Positions 45,220 through 54,726 of a stretch of 64,000 bases of DNA are shown piece by piece (the stretch's first letter is position 1; each line of letters begins with the position of its first letter). The notes under the pieces were generated by a model. That model was not told the origin of the DNA. It saw only the letters and a program-made list of their open reading frames with translations, and ran no database searches. This stretch comes from Geodermatophilus poikilotrophus (lineage in GTDB: Bacteria > Actinomycetota > Actinomycetes > Mycobacteriales > Geodermatophilaceae). Location: assembly GCF_900111455.1 (NCBI RefSeq), contig NZ_FOIE01000004.1:310001-374000 (forward strand), in the 5' to 3' direction. The position numbers were made by a program, and so were the translations under genes.

Positions 45220-48200
45220 GTGGCCGACCAGACACAGGACAGCACCCACACGGCCGACGAGGGCCTCGACCCGGCTCTGCTGCCGCAGGGGGGCGAGACC
45301 CCCGCGGCGGAGGCCGAGCTGCAGGCCGCCGAGGCCGGCGAGGACGACGACGCCGGCGAGCAGGCCGCCGCGGAGGACACCGCGGCCGCGGAGGCGGCTC
45401 CCGAGCCCGCTCCCGAGCCCGCGGCCGACCCCGAGGAGCCCCCGGTCTCCCGCTTCGGCGCCCAGTTCAGCTCCCCGGAGCCGACCGCGGTCATCGCCCG
45501 TCCCCGCCGGCGGGCCACCCGCCCGGCCGGCGCGGCCGATCCCGGCGACCACCCGCCGGTGCCGCCCGCGGCCCCGACCATCCCGGCGTTCGTGAGCTTC
45601 GTGGCGCCCGCCGAGACCGACGTCCCGCCCCTGCCGCGCCGGCGCAGCCGCCGTCCGCTCGCCGAGTCGCCTCCGGTCGAGGAGGCCGAGGCGGAGCCGG
45701 CCGAGGACGCCGAGGAGGAGACCCCGGCGCCGCGCTCGCGGCGCAGCCGCTCGCGGCGGCGCTCCGGCGGCGCCGACGAGACGCCCGCGGTGGCCGAGGA
45801 CGACGACACCGACGCCGACGAGGACCAGGCCGCCGAGGCCGAGGACGACGCCGGCGCCGACGACACCGACGACAACGGGTCCTCGGCCAGCCGGCGGCGC
45901 CGCCGGGGCCGGCGCGGCCGCGGGCGTGGGCGCAGCGGCGAGGACGCCGCCGACACCGACGACGACTCCGACGAGGACCCCGGCGACGAGCAGGGCGCCG
46001 ACGAGGACACCGAGGGCGACACCGACGCCGACAGCGGTGAGGACACCGCCGGGGACGACGAGGGCGAGGCCGGCTCCAGCACCCGCCGCCGGCGCCGTCG
46101 GCGGCGCCGCGGAAGCAGCGGGGAGGGCGGCGAGGCCGTCGTCGAGAGCGACGACGACCGCCCCGAGCGGGCCGGCCGCAACGGGCGCACCACCAGCGAC
46201 GAGGACGTCAAGGGCGTCGCCGGCTCCACGCGGCTGGAGGCCAAGCGCCAGCGCCGCCGCGACGGCCGGGACAACGGCCGCCGCCGGGCGCCGATCCTCA
46301 CCGAGGCCGAGTTCCTCGCACGCCGCGAGGCGGTGGACCGCAAGATGGTCATCCGCCAGCGGGGCGAGCGGACGCAGATCGCCGTCCTCGAGGACGACGT
46401 CCTCGTCGAGCACTACGTCACCCAGGCGCAGGCGACGTCCTTCGCCGGCAACGTCTACCTCGGCCGGGTGCAGAACGTGCTGCCCAGCATGGAGGCGGCG
46501 TTCATCGACATCGGCAAGGGGCGCAACGCCGTCCTGTACGCCGGTGAGGTCAACTGGGACGCCGCCGGGCTGTCCGGCAAGCAGCGCTCCATCGAGCAGG
46601 CGCTGAAGTCCGGCGACAAGGTGCTGGTGCAGGTCACCAAGGACCCCATCGGCCACAAGGGCGCCCGGCTCACCCAGCAGGTCAACCTGCCCGGCCGGTT
46701 CCTGGTCTACGTGCCCGGCGGCTCGATGACCGGCATCAGCCGCAAGCTGCCCGACACCGAGCGCCAGCGGCTCAAGGACGTCCTCAAGAAGATCGTCCCC
46801 GAGGACGCCGGCGTCATCATCCGCACCGCCGCCGAGGGCGCCTCGGAGGAGGAGCTGACCCGCGACGTCAACCGGCTGCAGGCGCAGTGGGACGTCATCC
46901 AGAAGAAGGCGGAGTCCTCCTCCAACGCGCCGTCGCTGCTCTACGGGGAGCCGGACCTGGCCATCCGGGTCATCCGCGACGTCTTCAACGAGGACTTCAA
47001 GGAGCTCGTCGTCCAGGGCGACGACGCCTGGGACACCGTGGAGGCCTACGTCGCGCACGTCTCCCCGGAGCTGGTCGGCCGGCTGGCCCGGCACACCGGC
47101 GAGGGTGACGTCTTCCGCGACCTGCGCATCGACGAGCAGCTGGCCAAGGCGCTGGACCGCAAGGTGTGGCTGCCCTCGGGCGGCTCGCTGGTCATCGACC
47201 GCACCGAGGCGATGACCGTGGTCGACGTCAACACCGGCAAGTTCACCGGTTCCGGCGGCAACCTCGAGCAGACGGTCACGCGCAACAACATGGAGGCGGC
47301 CGAGGAGATCGTCCGCCAGCTCCGGTTGCGCGACATCGGCGGCATCATCGTCATCGACTTCATCGACATGGTGCTCGAGAGCAACCGCGACCTGGTGCTG
47401 CGGCGGCTGACCGAGTGCCTGGGTCGCGACCGCACCAAGCACCAGGTCGCCGAGGTCACCTCGCTGGGCCTGGTGCAGATGACCCGCAAGCGGGTCGGCC
47501 AGGGGCTGCTCGAGGTCTTCTCCGAGCCGTGCGAGCACTGCCGCGGCCGGGGCGTGGTCGTGCACGTCGACCCGGTCGACGAGAAGCGCCGCGGCGGCGG
47601 GAACGCCGGGGGCGGCAACGGCGGCACCGGCCGTCGCGACCAGCAGCGCGGCAAGGACAACGGCGCGAAGGACAACGGCGCGAGGGACGCCGGCGGCAAG
47701 GACGCCGAGCCGGCCGAGGCCGCCGCGGTCGGTGCTGAGGCACCGGTCCCGGACGGTGCGGACGGCGAGGGCGACAACCAGCGCTCCGGCGGGAGCCGGC
47801 GCAACCGCGGCCGCCGCAACCGCAGCCAGTCCGGGGAGGAGCGCGCGGCCGAGGACGCCGCGGTGCTCGCCGCGGCCGCCGAGGACGCCGACGCGTCCGG
47901 CCCCGAGGTCGCGGACGTCGAGCCCGACCAGCCCGACGCGGTGACCCCGGAGCAGGCGCCCGAGCCCGTTGCCGAGCCCGCTCAGGAGCCGGCTCCCGCG
48001 GCGCCCGCTCCGGGACCGGCCCCCGCGGTGCAGGCGCTCGCCGAGCCGTCTCTCGCCGAGCCGGTGGACCGGGCCGTGGGCGCCGCGGGGCCCGACGACG
48101 AGGCCGTGCCCGCCGGCGCCGGCCCGGACGACCCCGGCCCCGTGGACGCCGAGCCCCCCACGGAGCCGGCGCCCGTCGGCACGCCGTCGGTCGAGGGGGC

Positions 48201-48315
48201 GGCGGGGGAGACCCAGCCGCCGGTGGCCGACGACGGCAGCGGGACCGCCGCGCCGGTCACCCGCCCGCGCCGCCGCCGGGCCGCCAGCCGCCCGGCCGGA
48301 CCGCCGGCGTCCTGA
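45220..48315 (+). CDS. rne: Ribonuclease E/G
   Basis: The 1,031-residue endoribonuclease has its catalytic part in the middle, as in other actinobacteria. An S1 domain is present (EHYVTQAQATSFAGNVYLG; VLPSMEAAFIDIGKGRNAV). The metal-binding DNase-like site has VVDVNTGKFTG and IIVIDFIDM, and the zinc link is EPCEHCRGRG. The first ~370 residues and the last ~240 are low-complexity, alternating acidic and Arg-rich stretches that probably serve as RNA- and protein-binding scaffolds. The start is GTG 45220 with AGGAGG upstream. It precedes rplU-rpmA-obg, a conserved arrangement. Confidence 0.93.
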   Translation: MADQTQDSTHTADEGLDPALLPQGGETPAAEAELQAAEAGEDDDAGEQAAAEDTAAAEAAPEPAPEPAADPEEPPVSRFGAQFSSPEPTAVIARPRRRATRPAGAADPGDHPPVPPAAPTIPAFVSFVAPAETDVPPLPRRRSRRPLAESPPVEEAEAEPAEDAEEETPAPRSRRSRSRRRSGGADETPAVAEDDDTDADEDQAAEAEDDAGADDTDDNGSSASRRRRRGRRGRGRGRSGEDAADTDDDSDEDPGDEQGADEDTEGDTDADSGEDTAGDDEGEAGSSTRRRRRRRRRGSSGEGGEAVVESDDDRPERAGRNGRTTSDEDVKGVAGSTRLEAKRQRRRDGRDNGRRRAPILTEAEFLARREAVDRKMVIRQRGERTQIAVLEDDVLVEHYVTQAQATSFAGNVYLGRVQNVLPSMEAAFIDIGKGRNAVLYAGEVNWDAAGLSGKQRSIEQALKSGDKVLVQVTKDPIGHKGARLTQQVNLPGRFLVYVPGGSMTGISRKLPDTERQRLKDVLKKIVPEDAGVIIRTAAEGASEEELTRDVNRLQAQWDVIQKKAESSSNAPSLLYGEPDLAIRVIRDVFNEDFKELVVQGDDAWDTVEAYVAHVSPELVGRLARHTGEGDVFRDLRIDEQLAKALDRKVWLPSGGSLVIDRTEAMTVVDVNTGKFTGSGGNLEQTVTRNNMEAAEEIVRQLRLRDIGGIIVIDFIDMVLESNRDLVLRRLTECLGRDRTKHQVAEVTSLGLVQMTRKRVGQGLLEVFSEPCEHCRGRGVVVHVDPVDEKRRGGGNAGGGNGGTGRRDQQRGKDNGAKDNGARDAGGKDAEPAEAAAVGAEAPVPDGADGEGDNQRSGGSRRNRGRRNRSQSGEERAAEDAAVLAAAAEDADASGPEVADVEPDQPDAVTPEQAPEPVAEPAQEPAPAAPAPGPAPAVQALAEPSLAEPVDRAVGAAGPDDEAVPAGAGPDDPGPVDAEPPTEPAPVGTPSVEGAAGETQPPVADDGSGTAAPVTRPRRRRAASRPAGPPAS

Positions 48316-48519
48316 GGGACGGGGCCGCGCCGGGGGAGGGCAGGGGGGCCTTCCCCGGTTCGACCGGCTGTCCGCCGCTCGGGTACGCTGGTCGGGTTGC
48401 ACCGCCCCGGTGCCGCGCACCGCACGGTGCCGCCTGGGAGGCGGGCAACCCGTCCAGCACCCGGCGCCCGACGTCCGGGCGCACGCAGGACATGACAGAC
48501 GCGATCGAGGAGTTCAGTG

Positions 48520-48831
48520 GTGTACGCAGTCGTGAAGGCCGGTGGCCGGCAGCACAAGGTGGCCGTGGGCGACCGGTTCACGGTCAACCGTCTCGTGGGT
48601 GAGGCGGGCGACACCGTCACCCTCCCGGCCCTGCTCCTGGTCGACGGCGACACCGTCACCAGCGACGCGGAGACGCTGGCGGGCGTGACCGTGACCGGCG
48701 AGATCGTCGGCCACGGCAAGGGCCCGAAGATCCGCATCCACAAGTTCAAGAACAAGACCGGTTACCACAAGCGGCAGGGGCACCGTCAGCCCCTCACCGA
48801 CGTCGTGGTCCGCGACATCACGAAGGGCTGA
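48520..48831 (+). CDS. rplU: 50S ribosomal protein L21
   Basis: The 103-residue protein begins [18 protein letters not shown] and ends with the RNA-binding [14 protein letters not shown] region. Two GTG codons stand side by side (48517 and 48520); I chose the second because it gives the usual MYAV start, with GAGG upstream. The 204-bp leader after rne probably carries the promoter. rpmA follows seven bases later. Confidence 0.96.
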   Translation: MYAVVKAGGRQHKVAVGDRFTVNRLVGEAGDTVTLPALLLVDGDTVTSDAETLAGVTVTGEIVGHGKGPKIRIHKFKNKTGYHKRQGHRQPLTDVVVRDITKG

Positions 48832-48838
48832 CGACGAC

Positions 48839-49096
48839 ATGGCACACAAGAAGGGCGCCTCGTCCTCCCGCAACGGCCGCGACTCGAACGCGCAGCGCCT
48901 CGGCGTCAAGCGCTTCGGGGGCCAGGTCGTGAAGGCCGGCGAGATCATCGTCCGCCAGCGCGGGACCCACTTCCACCCGGGCCTGGGCGTCGGCCGCGGC
49001 GGCGACGACACGCTGTTCGCGCTGCAGCCCGGCGCGGTCACCTTCGGTACGCGGCGGGGACGCAAGACCGTCTCCATCTCCGCGGTCGAAGCCTGA
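48839..49096 (+). CDS. rpmA: 50S ribosomal protein L27
   Basis: The 85-residue protein begins [20 protein letters not shown] and has [17 protein letters not shown], the standard L27 sequence. There is no Firmicutes-type cleavable N-terminal extension. It pairs with L21 and is followed by a perfect hairpin before obg. Confidence 0.97.
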   Translation: MAHKKGASSSRNGRDSNAQRLGVKRFGGQVVKAGEIIVRQRGTHFHPGLGVGRGGDDTLFALQPGAVTFGTRRGRKTVSISAVEA

Positions 49097-49115
49097 GCAC
49101 TCGAACGATCCGCTT

Positions 49116-49149
49116 CACGAGCGCACGGGCCTCGGCCCGTGCGCTCGTG
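49116..49149 (+). terminator. Perfect hairpin between rpmA and obg
   Basis: A 16-bp perfect stem (CACGAGCGCACGGGCC and its complement) closes on a 2-base loop 20 bp after the rpmA stop and 22 bp before the obg start. It should reduce read-through from the ribosomal protein genes into obg. Confidence 0.75.
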
Positions 49150-49170
49150 GCGTCTCGGGATAGCTGACAC

Positions 49171-50646
49171 ATGGCCGCTTTCGTCGACCGCGTGGTCGTC
49201 CACGTCGCCGCCGGCAACGGCGGGCACGGCGTCGCCTCGATCCACCGCGAGAAGTTCAAGCCGCTCGGCGGCCCCGACGGGGGCAACGGCGGCAACGGCG
49301 GGGACGTCGTCCTCGAGGTGGACCCCAGCGTGCACACGCTGCTGGACTTCCACCACCGCCCGCACCAGAAGGCCGGCAACGGCCGCCCCGGCGAGGGCAG
49401 CAACCGCCACGGCGCCCGCGGCGAGGACCGCGTGCTGCGCGTCCCCGCCGGCACCGTGGTCAGCACCCCCGACGGCCGGGTGATCGCCGACCTCGTCGGC
49501 ACCGGCACCCGGGTCGTCCTGGCGCACGGCGGCAAGGGCGGCCTGGGCAACGCCGCGCTGGCCAACGCTCGCCGCAAGGCGCCGGGCTTCGCGCTGCTCG
49601 GGGAGCCCGGCGAGGCCTTCGACGCCGTCATCGAGCTCAAGAGCATCGCCGACGTCGGCCTGGTCGGCTTCCCGTCGGCGGGCAAGTCCTCGCTGATCGC
49701 GGCCATGTCCGCGGCGCGGCCGAAGATCGCCGACTACCCGTTCACCACGCTGGTGCCGAACCTCGGCGTCGTCCGCGCCGGCGACACCGTCTTCACGATG
49801 GCCGACGTCCCCGGGCTCATCCCCGGCGCATCCGAGGGCCGCGGACTGGGGCTGGAGTTCCTCCGCCACATCGAGCGCTGCGCCGTCCTGGTGCACGTCG
49901 TCGACATGGCCACGATGGAGCCCGGCCGCGACCCGGAGAGCGACATCGAGGCGCTGCAGCACGAGCTGGCGCAGTACCGGGAGGACCTCGTCGACCGGCT
50001 GCGGGTCGCCGTCCTCAACAAGATCGACGTGCCCGACGGGCGCGAGCTGGTCGACCTGGTCCGCGAGCCGCTGGAGCAGCGCGGCCTGCAGGTGTTCCCG
50101 GTCAGCGCCGCGACCGGCGAGGGGCTGCGCGAGCTCGGCTTCGCGCTGGCACAGGCGGTGGAGGAGTACCGCGCCGCGCTGCCCGAGCCCGAGCCGGTAC
50201 GGGTCACCCTCACCCCGCGCGCGGTCGACGACAGCGGCTTCGCCGTCGAGCGCGACCCGGAGGACGCGGGCACCTTCCTCGTGCGCGGGACCAAGCCCGA
50301 GCGCTGGGTGCGCCAGACCGACTTCACCAACGACGAGGCCGTGGGCTTCCTCGCCGACCGGCTCAACCGGCTCGGCGTCGAGGACGCCCTGCAGGAGGCC
50401 GGCGCGCAGGAGGGCGACACCATCGTCATCGGCGACGTCGCCTTCGACTTCGTGCCGACGCTGCCGGCCGGCACGCTGAGCGTCGAGGAGACCGCCGGCC
50501 TCGGCGGTCGGGGCACCGACTCCCGCATCGACGCGCCGCACCGGGTGCGCGCCGAGGAGCGGCTGGCCGCCAAGCGGGCCCGCCGGGTGCCCTACGAGCT
50601 CACCGAGACCTGGACCGACGACGACCTGCCCGAGGACGACGCGTGA
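49171..50646 (+). CDS. obg: Obg/CgtA GTPase
   Basis: The 491-residue GTPase takes part in 50S assembly and stress control. The Gly-rich Obg fold is at the N-terminus ([34 protein letters not shown]). The G domain has GFPSAGKSS (G1), DVPGLIPGA (G3), NKIDV (G4) and a Ser-Ala G5. A C-terminal OCT domain is visible ([20 protein letters not shown]). ATG 49171 is the start. Its stop overlaps proB (GTGA). Confidence 0.96.
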   Translation: MAAFVDRVVVHVAAGNGGHGVASIHREKFKPLGGPDGGNGGNGGDVVLEVDPSVHTLLDFHHRPHQKAGNGRPGEGSNRHGARGEDRVLRVPAGTVVSTPDGRVIADLVGTGTRVVLAHGGKGGLGNAALANARRKAPGFALLGEPGEAFDAVIELKSIADVGLVGFPSAGKSSLIAAMSAARPKIADYPFTTLVPNLGVVRAGDTVFTMADVPGLIPGASEGRGLGLEFLRHIERCAVLVHVVDMATMEPGRDPESDIEALQHELAQYREDLVDRLRVAVLNKIDVPDGRELVDLVREPLEQRGLQVFPVSAATGEGLRELGFALAQAVEEYRAALPEPEPVRVTLTPRAVDDSGFAVERDPEDAGTFLVRGTKPERWVRQTDFTNDEAVGFLADRLNRLGVEDALQEAGAQEGDTIVIGDVAFDFVPTLPAGTLSVEETAGLGGRGTDSRIDAPHRVRAEERLAAKRARRVPYELTETWTDDDLPEDDA

Positions 50647-51764
50647 ACCTGCGCGCGGAGGTCGCCGGGGCGCGCCGGGTCGTGGTGAAGGTCGGCTCGT
50701 CGTCGCTGACCAGCCTGCCCGGCGGGCTGGACGAGCAGCGGCTGACCGCCCTGGTCGACGTCCTCGGCGCGGTGCACGGGCAGGGCCGCGAGGTCGTCCT
50801 CGTCTCCTCCGGGGCGATCGCCGCCGGCCTGGCCCCGCTGGGGGTCGTGGGCCGGCCGCGGGACCTCGCCACCGCCCAGGCCGCGGCCAGCGTGGGGCAG
50901 CTGCGGCTGGTGCAGACCTACGCCGACGCCTTCGCCCGGCACGACGTCACCGTCGGCCAGGTGCTGCTGACCGCCGACGACCTGACCCGGCGCAGCCACT
51001 ACCGCAACGCCCAGCGCACCCTAGAGCGGCTGCTGACCCTCGGTGTGCTGCCGATCGTCAACGAGAACGACACGGTGGCCACCGAGGAGATCCGGTTCGG
51101 CGACAACGACCGGCTGGCCGCGCTGGTGGCGCACGTCGCCCGGGCGGACGCGCTGCTGCTCCTCAGCGACGTCGACGGCGTCTACGACGGCGACCCGCGG
51201 CAGGGCCCGGCGCAGCTGATCGACACCGTGCGCGACCCCGGGGACCTCGGTCAGGTCACCCTCGGCACCGCCCGCCGCAACGGCGTGGGCACCGGGGGGA
51301 TGGCCACCAAGGTCGAGGCCGCGCTGATCGCCGCGCACGCCGGCGTCCCCGTCGTCGTGACCTCGACCGCGCAGGCCGCGGCCGCGCTGGCCGGGGAGCA
51401 GGTGGGCACCCGCTTCGCCGTCATGGGTCCCCGGCCCCGTGCCCGCCAGTTCTGGTTGCGCTTCGCCACCCGGCCGCGCGGCCGGCTGCACCTCGACGAG
51501 GGCGCGGTCCGGGCGCTGCGCGAGCGTGGCGCCTCGCTGCTGCCGGCCGGCATCACCGACGTGGCGGGGGAGTTCCTCGCCGACGACCCGGTGGAGCTGG
51601 TCGGCCCCGACGGCGTCGTGGTGGCCCGCGGCCTGGTCGCCTACGACGCCCGGGAGCTGCCACCGCTGCTGGGCCGCAAGACCAGCGAGCTGGACCCGGA
51701 GTACCAGCGCGAGATCGTGCACCGCGACGAGATGGTGCTCGTCCGCCGCCCGTCCCTGGGCTGA
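50643..51764 (+). CDS. proB: Glutamate 5-kinase
   Basis: The 373-residue enzyme makes gamma-glutamyl phosphate, the first step of proline synthesis. It has [12 protein letters not shown] at the N-terminus, [28 protein letters not shown], and [15 protein letters not shown] in the kinase domain. A C-terminal PUA domain follows ([19 protein letters not shown]). It is translationally coupled to obg. proA, the next pathway gene, lies about 9 kb downstream. Confidence 0.96.
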   Translation: MNLRAEVAGARRVVVKVGSSSLTSLPGGLDEQRLTALVDVLGAVHGQGREVVLVSSGAIAAGLAPLGVVGRPRDLATAQAAASVGQLRLVQTYADAFARHDVTVGQVLLTADDLTRRSHYRNAQRTLERLLTLGVLPIVNENDTVATEEIRFGDNDRLAALVAHVARADALLLLSDVDGVYDGDPRQGPAQLIDTVRDPGDLGQVTLGTARRNGVGTGGMATKVEAALIAAHAGVPVVVTSTAQAAAALAGEQVGTRFAVMGPRPRARQFWLRFATRPRGRLHLDEGAVRALRERGASLLPAGITDVAGEFLADDPVELVGPDGVVVARGLVAYDARELPPLLGRKTSELDPEYQREIVHRDEMVLVRRPSLG

Positions 51765-51787
51765 CGGAGGACCCCGGCCTCCTCTCG

Positions 51788-51848
51788 AAGGACCCCCTTG
51801 CCCCCGCCGCTCGCAGGCTCGCGGCGGGGCCCTGCAAGCGGGCCGTCA
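51788..51848 (+). repeat. Intergenic hairpin repeat, copy 5 (after proB)
   Basis: AAGGACCCCC, then CCCGCCGCTCGCA-GGCTCGCGGCGGG, then GCCCTGCAAGCGGGCC. This is a full-length copy with a strong stem, between proB and the convergent RidA-like gene. Confidence 0.75.
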
Positions 51849-51920
51849 GGGCTCGGGGCGAGCCTCCGGCCGGGGCCGGGGCCGGGGCCGGGGCCGAGGT
51901 CGGGAGGCGGGGGTCCTCTG

Positions 51921-52328
51921 TCAGGGGAGGACGGCGACGGCGTCCACCTCGACGAGCAGGTCCGGCTCGCCGAGCGCGGTCACCGGCAGCAGCGTCACCG
52001 GCTTGGTGAGGTCGAGGCCGAGACGCTCGGCGGCGCGGCCCACCCCTGCGCCCAGGGCGGCCAGCTTCTCCGGTGACCAGTCCACGACGTACAGGGTGAG
52101 CTTGGCGACGTCGTCGAAGCCCCCACCCACCGCGGCGAGGGCGGTGGCCACGTTGAGGTAGGCCTGCTCCACCTGTGCGGCGAGGTCGCCGGCACCCACC
52201 GGCTCCCCGTCCGCCGTCCGGGCGACCTGGCCGGCCAGGTAGACGGTGCGCGAGCCCGTGGCCACGGCCACCTGGCGGTAGAACTCCGGGGCGGGGATGC
52301 CGGGCGGGTTGGACAGCTGGATCGGCAC
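51921..52328 (-). CDS. RidA/YjgF-family protein
   Basis: The 135-residue protein resembles RidA enamine/imine deaminases: YLAGQVARTADGEPVG, AYLNVATALAAVGGGFDDV, LTLYVVDWSPEKL and EVDAVAVLP at the end. The Arg that marks active RidA proteins is not obvious in the last strand (DLLVEVDAVAVL), so it may belong to a non-deaminating subgroup. It is divergent from the TetR gene, with the shared operator in between, so TetR control is likely. Confidence 0.8.
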   Translation of the reverse strand: MPIQLSNPPGIPAPEFYRQVAVATGSRTVYLAGQVARTADGEPVGAGDLAAQVEQAYLNVATALAAVGGGFDDVAKLTLYVVDWSPEKLAALGAGVGRAAERLGLDLTKPVTLLPVTALGEPDLLVEVDAVAVLP

Positions 52329-52358
52329 GGGGACTCCTCCGGGGTCGATGACGTGACA

Positions 52359-52372
52359 GTGTTATGTAACAC
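52359..52372. promoter_or_regulatory. Probable TetR operator between ridA-like and tetR genes
   Basis: GTGTTA-TG-TAACAC is an inverted repeat with 6-bp arms. It lies 22 bp before the TetR start and 31 bp before the RidA-like start, the expected place for a self-regulating TetR site. Confidence 0.65.
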
Positions 52373-52393
52373 CGTTCCGCTATGCTTGGCAAC

Positions 52394-53029
52394 ATGCCTC
52401 GCGCCGCGGATCCCGCCGTCCGCCTCGCACTCCTCGAGACGGCCGCCGAACTGCTCGCCCGTCGCGAACCGGTGACCGCCCGGTCGCTCGCCGACCGGGT
52501 AGGGACGTCGACGACGGCGCTCTACACGCACTTCGGGGGCATGCCCGGGCTGTGGCGGGCCGTGCGCTCCGAGGGCTTCGTCCGGCTCGGCCGGCGCCTC
52601 GCCACGGTGCCCCGCACCGACGACCCGGTGCGGGACCTCGCCGCGCTGGGCGCCGCCTACCTCGACAGCGCCCGGGCCGACCCGTTCCTGTACCGGGCGA
52701 TGTTCGACGCGGCGGCCGACCTCGAGGACCCGGCGGTCGCCGACGACGCCTTCGCCCTGCTCGTCGAGGCCGCGGACCGGGCCTGCCAGGCCGGCCGCTT
52801 CGCCGGGACGTCCGACCCGCTCGCGGTGGCCACGCGGTGCTGGGCCGCGGGGCACGGGTTGGCGATGCTCGTCGTGACCGGCGTGCTGCCCGCGGAGGCG
52901 CTGGCGCTGCACGGCCCCGAGTTGGCGGTCGCGGCGTTCCTCGCAGCGGGGGACGAGCCCGCCCGGTGCCGGGCCTCGGTGCTGGCCGGCTGGTCTGCGG
53001 ACCGCGACCGACGCCCGCCACCGGGGTGA
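52394..53029 (+). CDS. TetR-family regulator
   Basis: The 211-residue protein has the TetR helix-turn-helix (PVTARSLADRVGTSTTALYT-HF). The C-terminal ligand domain looks like the WHG/TetR_C_33 type (DPFLYRAMFDAAADLED; CWAAGHGLAMLVVTGVLP). I prefer ATG 52394 (MPRAADPAVRLAL) over ATG 52382. It is divergent from the RidA-like gene, its likely target. The inducer is unknown. Confidence 0.85.
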   Translation: MPRAADPAVRLALLETAAELLARREPVTARSLADRVGTSTTALYTHFGGMPGLWRAVRSEGFVRLGRRLATVPRTDDPVRDLAALGAAYLDSARADPFLYRAMFDAAADLEDPAVADDAFALLVEAADRACQAGRFAGTSDPLAVATRCWAAGHGLAMLVVTGVLPAEALALHGPELAVAAFLAAGDEPARCRASVLAGWSADRDRRPPPG

Positions 53030-53092
53030 CCGGCCCCCTGCCTGGCCCCGCCGCGAGCCTGCGAGCGGCGGGGGGCAGGGGATCCTCCCTCA
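53030..53092 (-). repeat. Intergenic hairpin repeat, copy 6 (inverted)
   Basis: Read on the minus strand it shows CCCCCGCCGCTCGCA-GGCTCGCGGCGGGG, the same core as the copy after proB. It fills the short space between the convergent TetR and PNPOx-like genes and ends at the stop of the latter. Confidence 0.7.
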
Positions 53093-53569
53093 GGTCGCGA
53101 AGACGAACCTGGTCGCGTCCGCGGGGTAGGACGTCCACGCCAGCACGCGGACGGGGTCCAGTGCCAGCGCCCCCGCGAAGGTGGCCGCTTCGGCGCCGGA
53201 GCCGTACTCGGGGTACTTCGCGCGGGACTCCTCGGCCAGCCGGCGGGCCAGTGCCGGGTCCGGGCGGGCCGGTCGCACGCGGCCCTCGACGACGACGGCC
53301 TGCTGGGGGTCCGGCAGGTGCACGGCCACCTGGGGGCGGTCGCGTGCGGTGCGGACGTGCACCGCGTCGTCCCCGCCGCCGTAGTACCAGACGTCGTCGA
53401 GCCACAGCCCGTCCACGGGGACGACGTGCGGCCGGCCGTCGGCCCGGCAGGTGACCACCCAGTACTGCCGCGCCGCCGCGAGCCGCGAGCGGACCGCGGC
53501 CCAGTCGAGGGTGGTGCTGGGGGTGCCGTACCCGGTGGGGAGCCGGAGCGGCTCCGCGCGTGGTGTCAT
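53090..53569 (-). CDS. Pyridoxamine 5'-phosphate oxidase-fold protein
   Basis: The 159-residue protein has the split-barrel flavin-binding fold. Visible are YWVVTCRADGRPHVVPVDGL and LDDVWYYGGGDDAVHVRTAR, then AVVVEGRVRPARP. Such proteins bind FMN or F420, and the substrate of this one is unknown. ATG 53569 is chosen; the longer open frame overlaps the deformylase region. It is divergent from def. Confidence 0.8.
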   Translation of the reverse strand: MTPRAEPLRLPTGYGTPSTTLDWAAVRSRLAAARQYWVVTCRADGRPHVVPVDGLWLDDVWYYGGGDDAVHVRTARDRPQVAVHLPDPQQAVVVEGRVRPARPDPALARRLAEESRAKYPEYGSGAEAATFAGALALDPVRVLAWTSYPADATRFVFAT

Positions 53570-53621
53570 GGCGACCTCCCGCCGTCGGCCTGCCGGTACC
53601 CGCACTGGGAGACTGCCGACC

Positions 53622-54107
53622 GTGACGATCCGTCCCATCCGCGAGCTCGGTGACCCGGTCCTCCGCACCCCCGCCGACGAGGTGCGCAGCTTCGACAGGG
53701 GGCTGGCCGCGCTGGTCCGCGACCTCGAGGACACCGTCGCCGACCCCGGCCGGGCCGGCGTCGCCGCACCGCAGATCGGCGTGGGACTGCGCGCCTTCTC
53801 CTACAACGTCGACGGGCGCATCGGTTCCGTGGTCAACCCGCGGCTCGTGGAGCTCTCCGAGGAGACCCAGGACGGCGACGAGGGCTGCCTGTCCATCCCC
53901 GGCCTGTGGGCGCCCACGGTCCGGGCGGTGCACGCCGTGGTGGAGGGCTTCGACGTGCACGGCGAGCCGCTGCGGCTGGAGGGCACCGGCCTGATGGCCC
54001 GGGCGCTGCAGCACGAGGTCGACCACCTCGACGGCAAGGTCTTCCTCGACCGGCTCACCGGGGAGGCGCGCAAGGCCGCGCTGCGGGCGCTCCGGGACCG
54101 GGGCTGA
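53622..54107 (+). CDS. def: Peptide deformylase
   Basis: The 161-residue enzyme removes the N-formyl group from new proteins. The three family motifs are present: GVAAPQIG, EGCLSIPG and the zinc-binding HEVDHLDG. GTG 53622 gives the normal opening TIRPIRELGDPVLRTPADEV. This may be one of several deformylase paralogues in the genome. A GNAT gene starts two bases after the stop. Confidence 0.93.
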   Translation: MTIRPIRELGDPVLRTPADEVRSFDRGLAALVRDLEDTVADPGRAGVAAPQIGVGLRAFSYNVDGRIGSVVNPRLVELSEETQDGDEGCLSIPGLWAPTVRAVHAVVEGFDVHGEPLRLEGTGLMARALQHEVDHLDGKVFLDRLTGEARKAALRALRDRG

Positions 54108-54108
54108 C

Positions 54109-54705
54109 GTGGCGGACTTCGCGCCGGTGACCCTGACCGGCGACGTGGTGACCCTCGAGCCGCTGGACCGCGGGCACACCGACGAGCTCGCGGTCGCCGT
54201 GTCCGACGGCCGGCTGTGGGAGCTCTGGTACACGTCGGTGCCCACGCCGGCGGGGATGGCGGCGGGCGTCGAGGCGCGGCTGACCCGGCAGGAGGCGGGG
54301 GAGATGCTGCCGTTCGTCGTCCGCCGGAACGCCGACGGCGCGGTGGTCGGGGCGACGACCTACTGCCACGCCGACCTCGCCGTCCCGCGGCTGGAGGTCG
54401 GCTACACCTGGACGGCCGCCTCCGCGCAGCGCACCGGGGTCAACGCCGAGAGCAAGCTGCTGCTGCTCACCCACGCGTTCGAGACCGTCGGCTGCCTGGC
54501 GGTGGAGTTCCGCACGCACTGGCACAACCGGCAGTCCCGGGCGGCGATCGCCCGGCTGGGCGCCAAGCAGGACGGTGTGCTGCGCAACCACGGGCGGATG
54601 CCGGGCGGGTCACTGCGGGACACCGTCGTCTTCTCCACCACCGACGCCGAGTGGCCGGCCGTCCGCGGCGGGCTGCGGCACCGGCTCGCGCGACACGCCG
54701 GCTGA
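54109..54705 (+). CDS. GNAT-family N-acetyltransferase (RimJ/RimL-like)
   Basis: The 198-residue protein looks like a RimJ/RimL-type acetyltransferase: VTLEPLDRGHTDELAVAV at the start, LEVGYTWTAASAQRTGVN in place of the usual acetyl-CoA loop, and TVGCLAVEFRTHWHNRQSRA. GTG 54109 follows the def stop at once, so the two are probably co-transcribed. The acceptor is unknown; ribosomal protein or N-terminal acetylation would suit the neighbourhood but is a guess. Confidence 0.8.
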   Translation: MADFAPVTLTGDVVTLEPLDRGHTDELAVAVSDGRLWELWYTSVPTPAGMAAGVEARLTRQEAGEMLPFVVRRNADGAVVGATTYCHADLAVPRLEVGYTWTAASAQRTGVNAESKLLLLTHAFETVGCLAVEFRTHWHNRQSRAAIARLGAKQDGVLRNHGRMPGGSLRDTVVFSTTDAEWPAVRGGLRHRLARHAG

Positions 54706-54726
54706 CCCGGCCGTAGCGTGGCCGGC

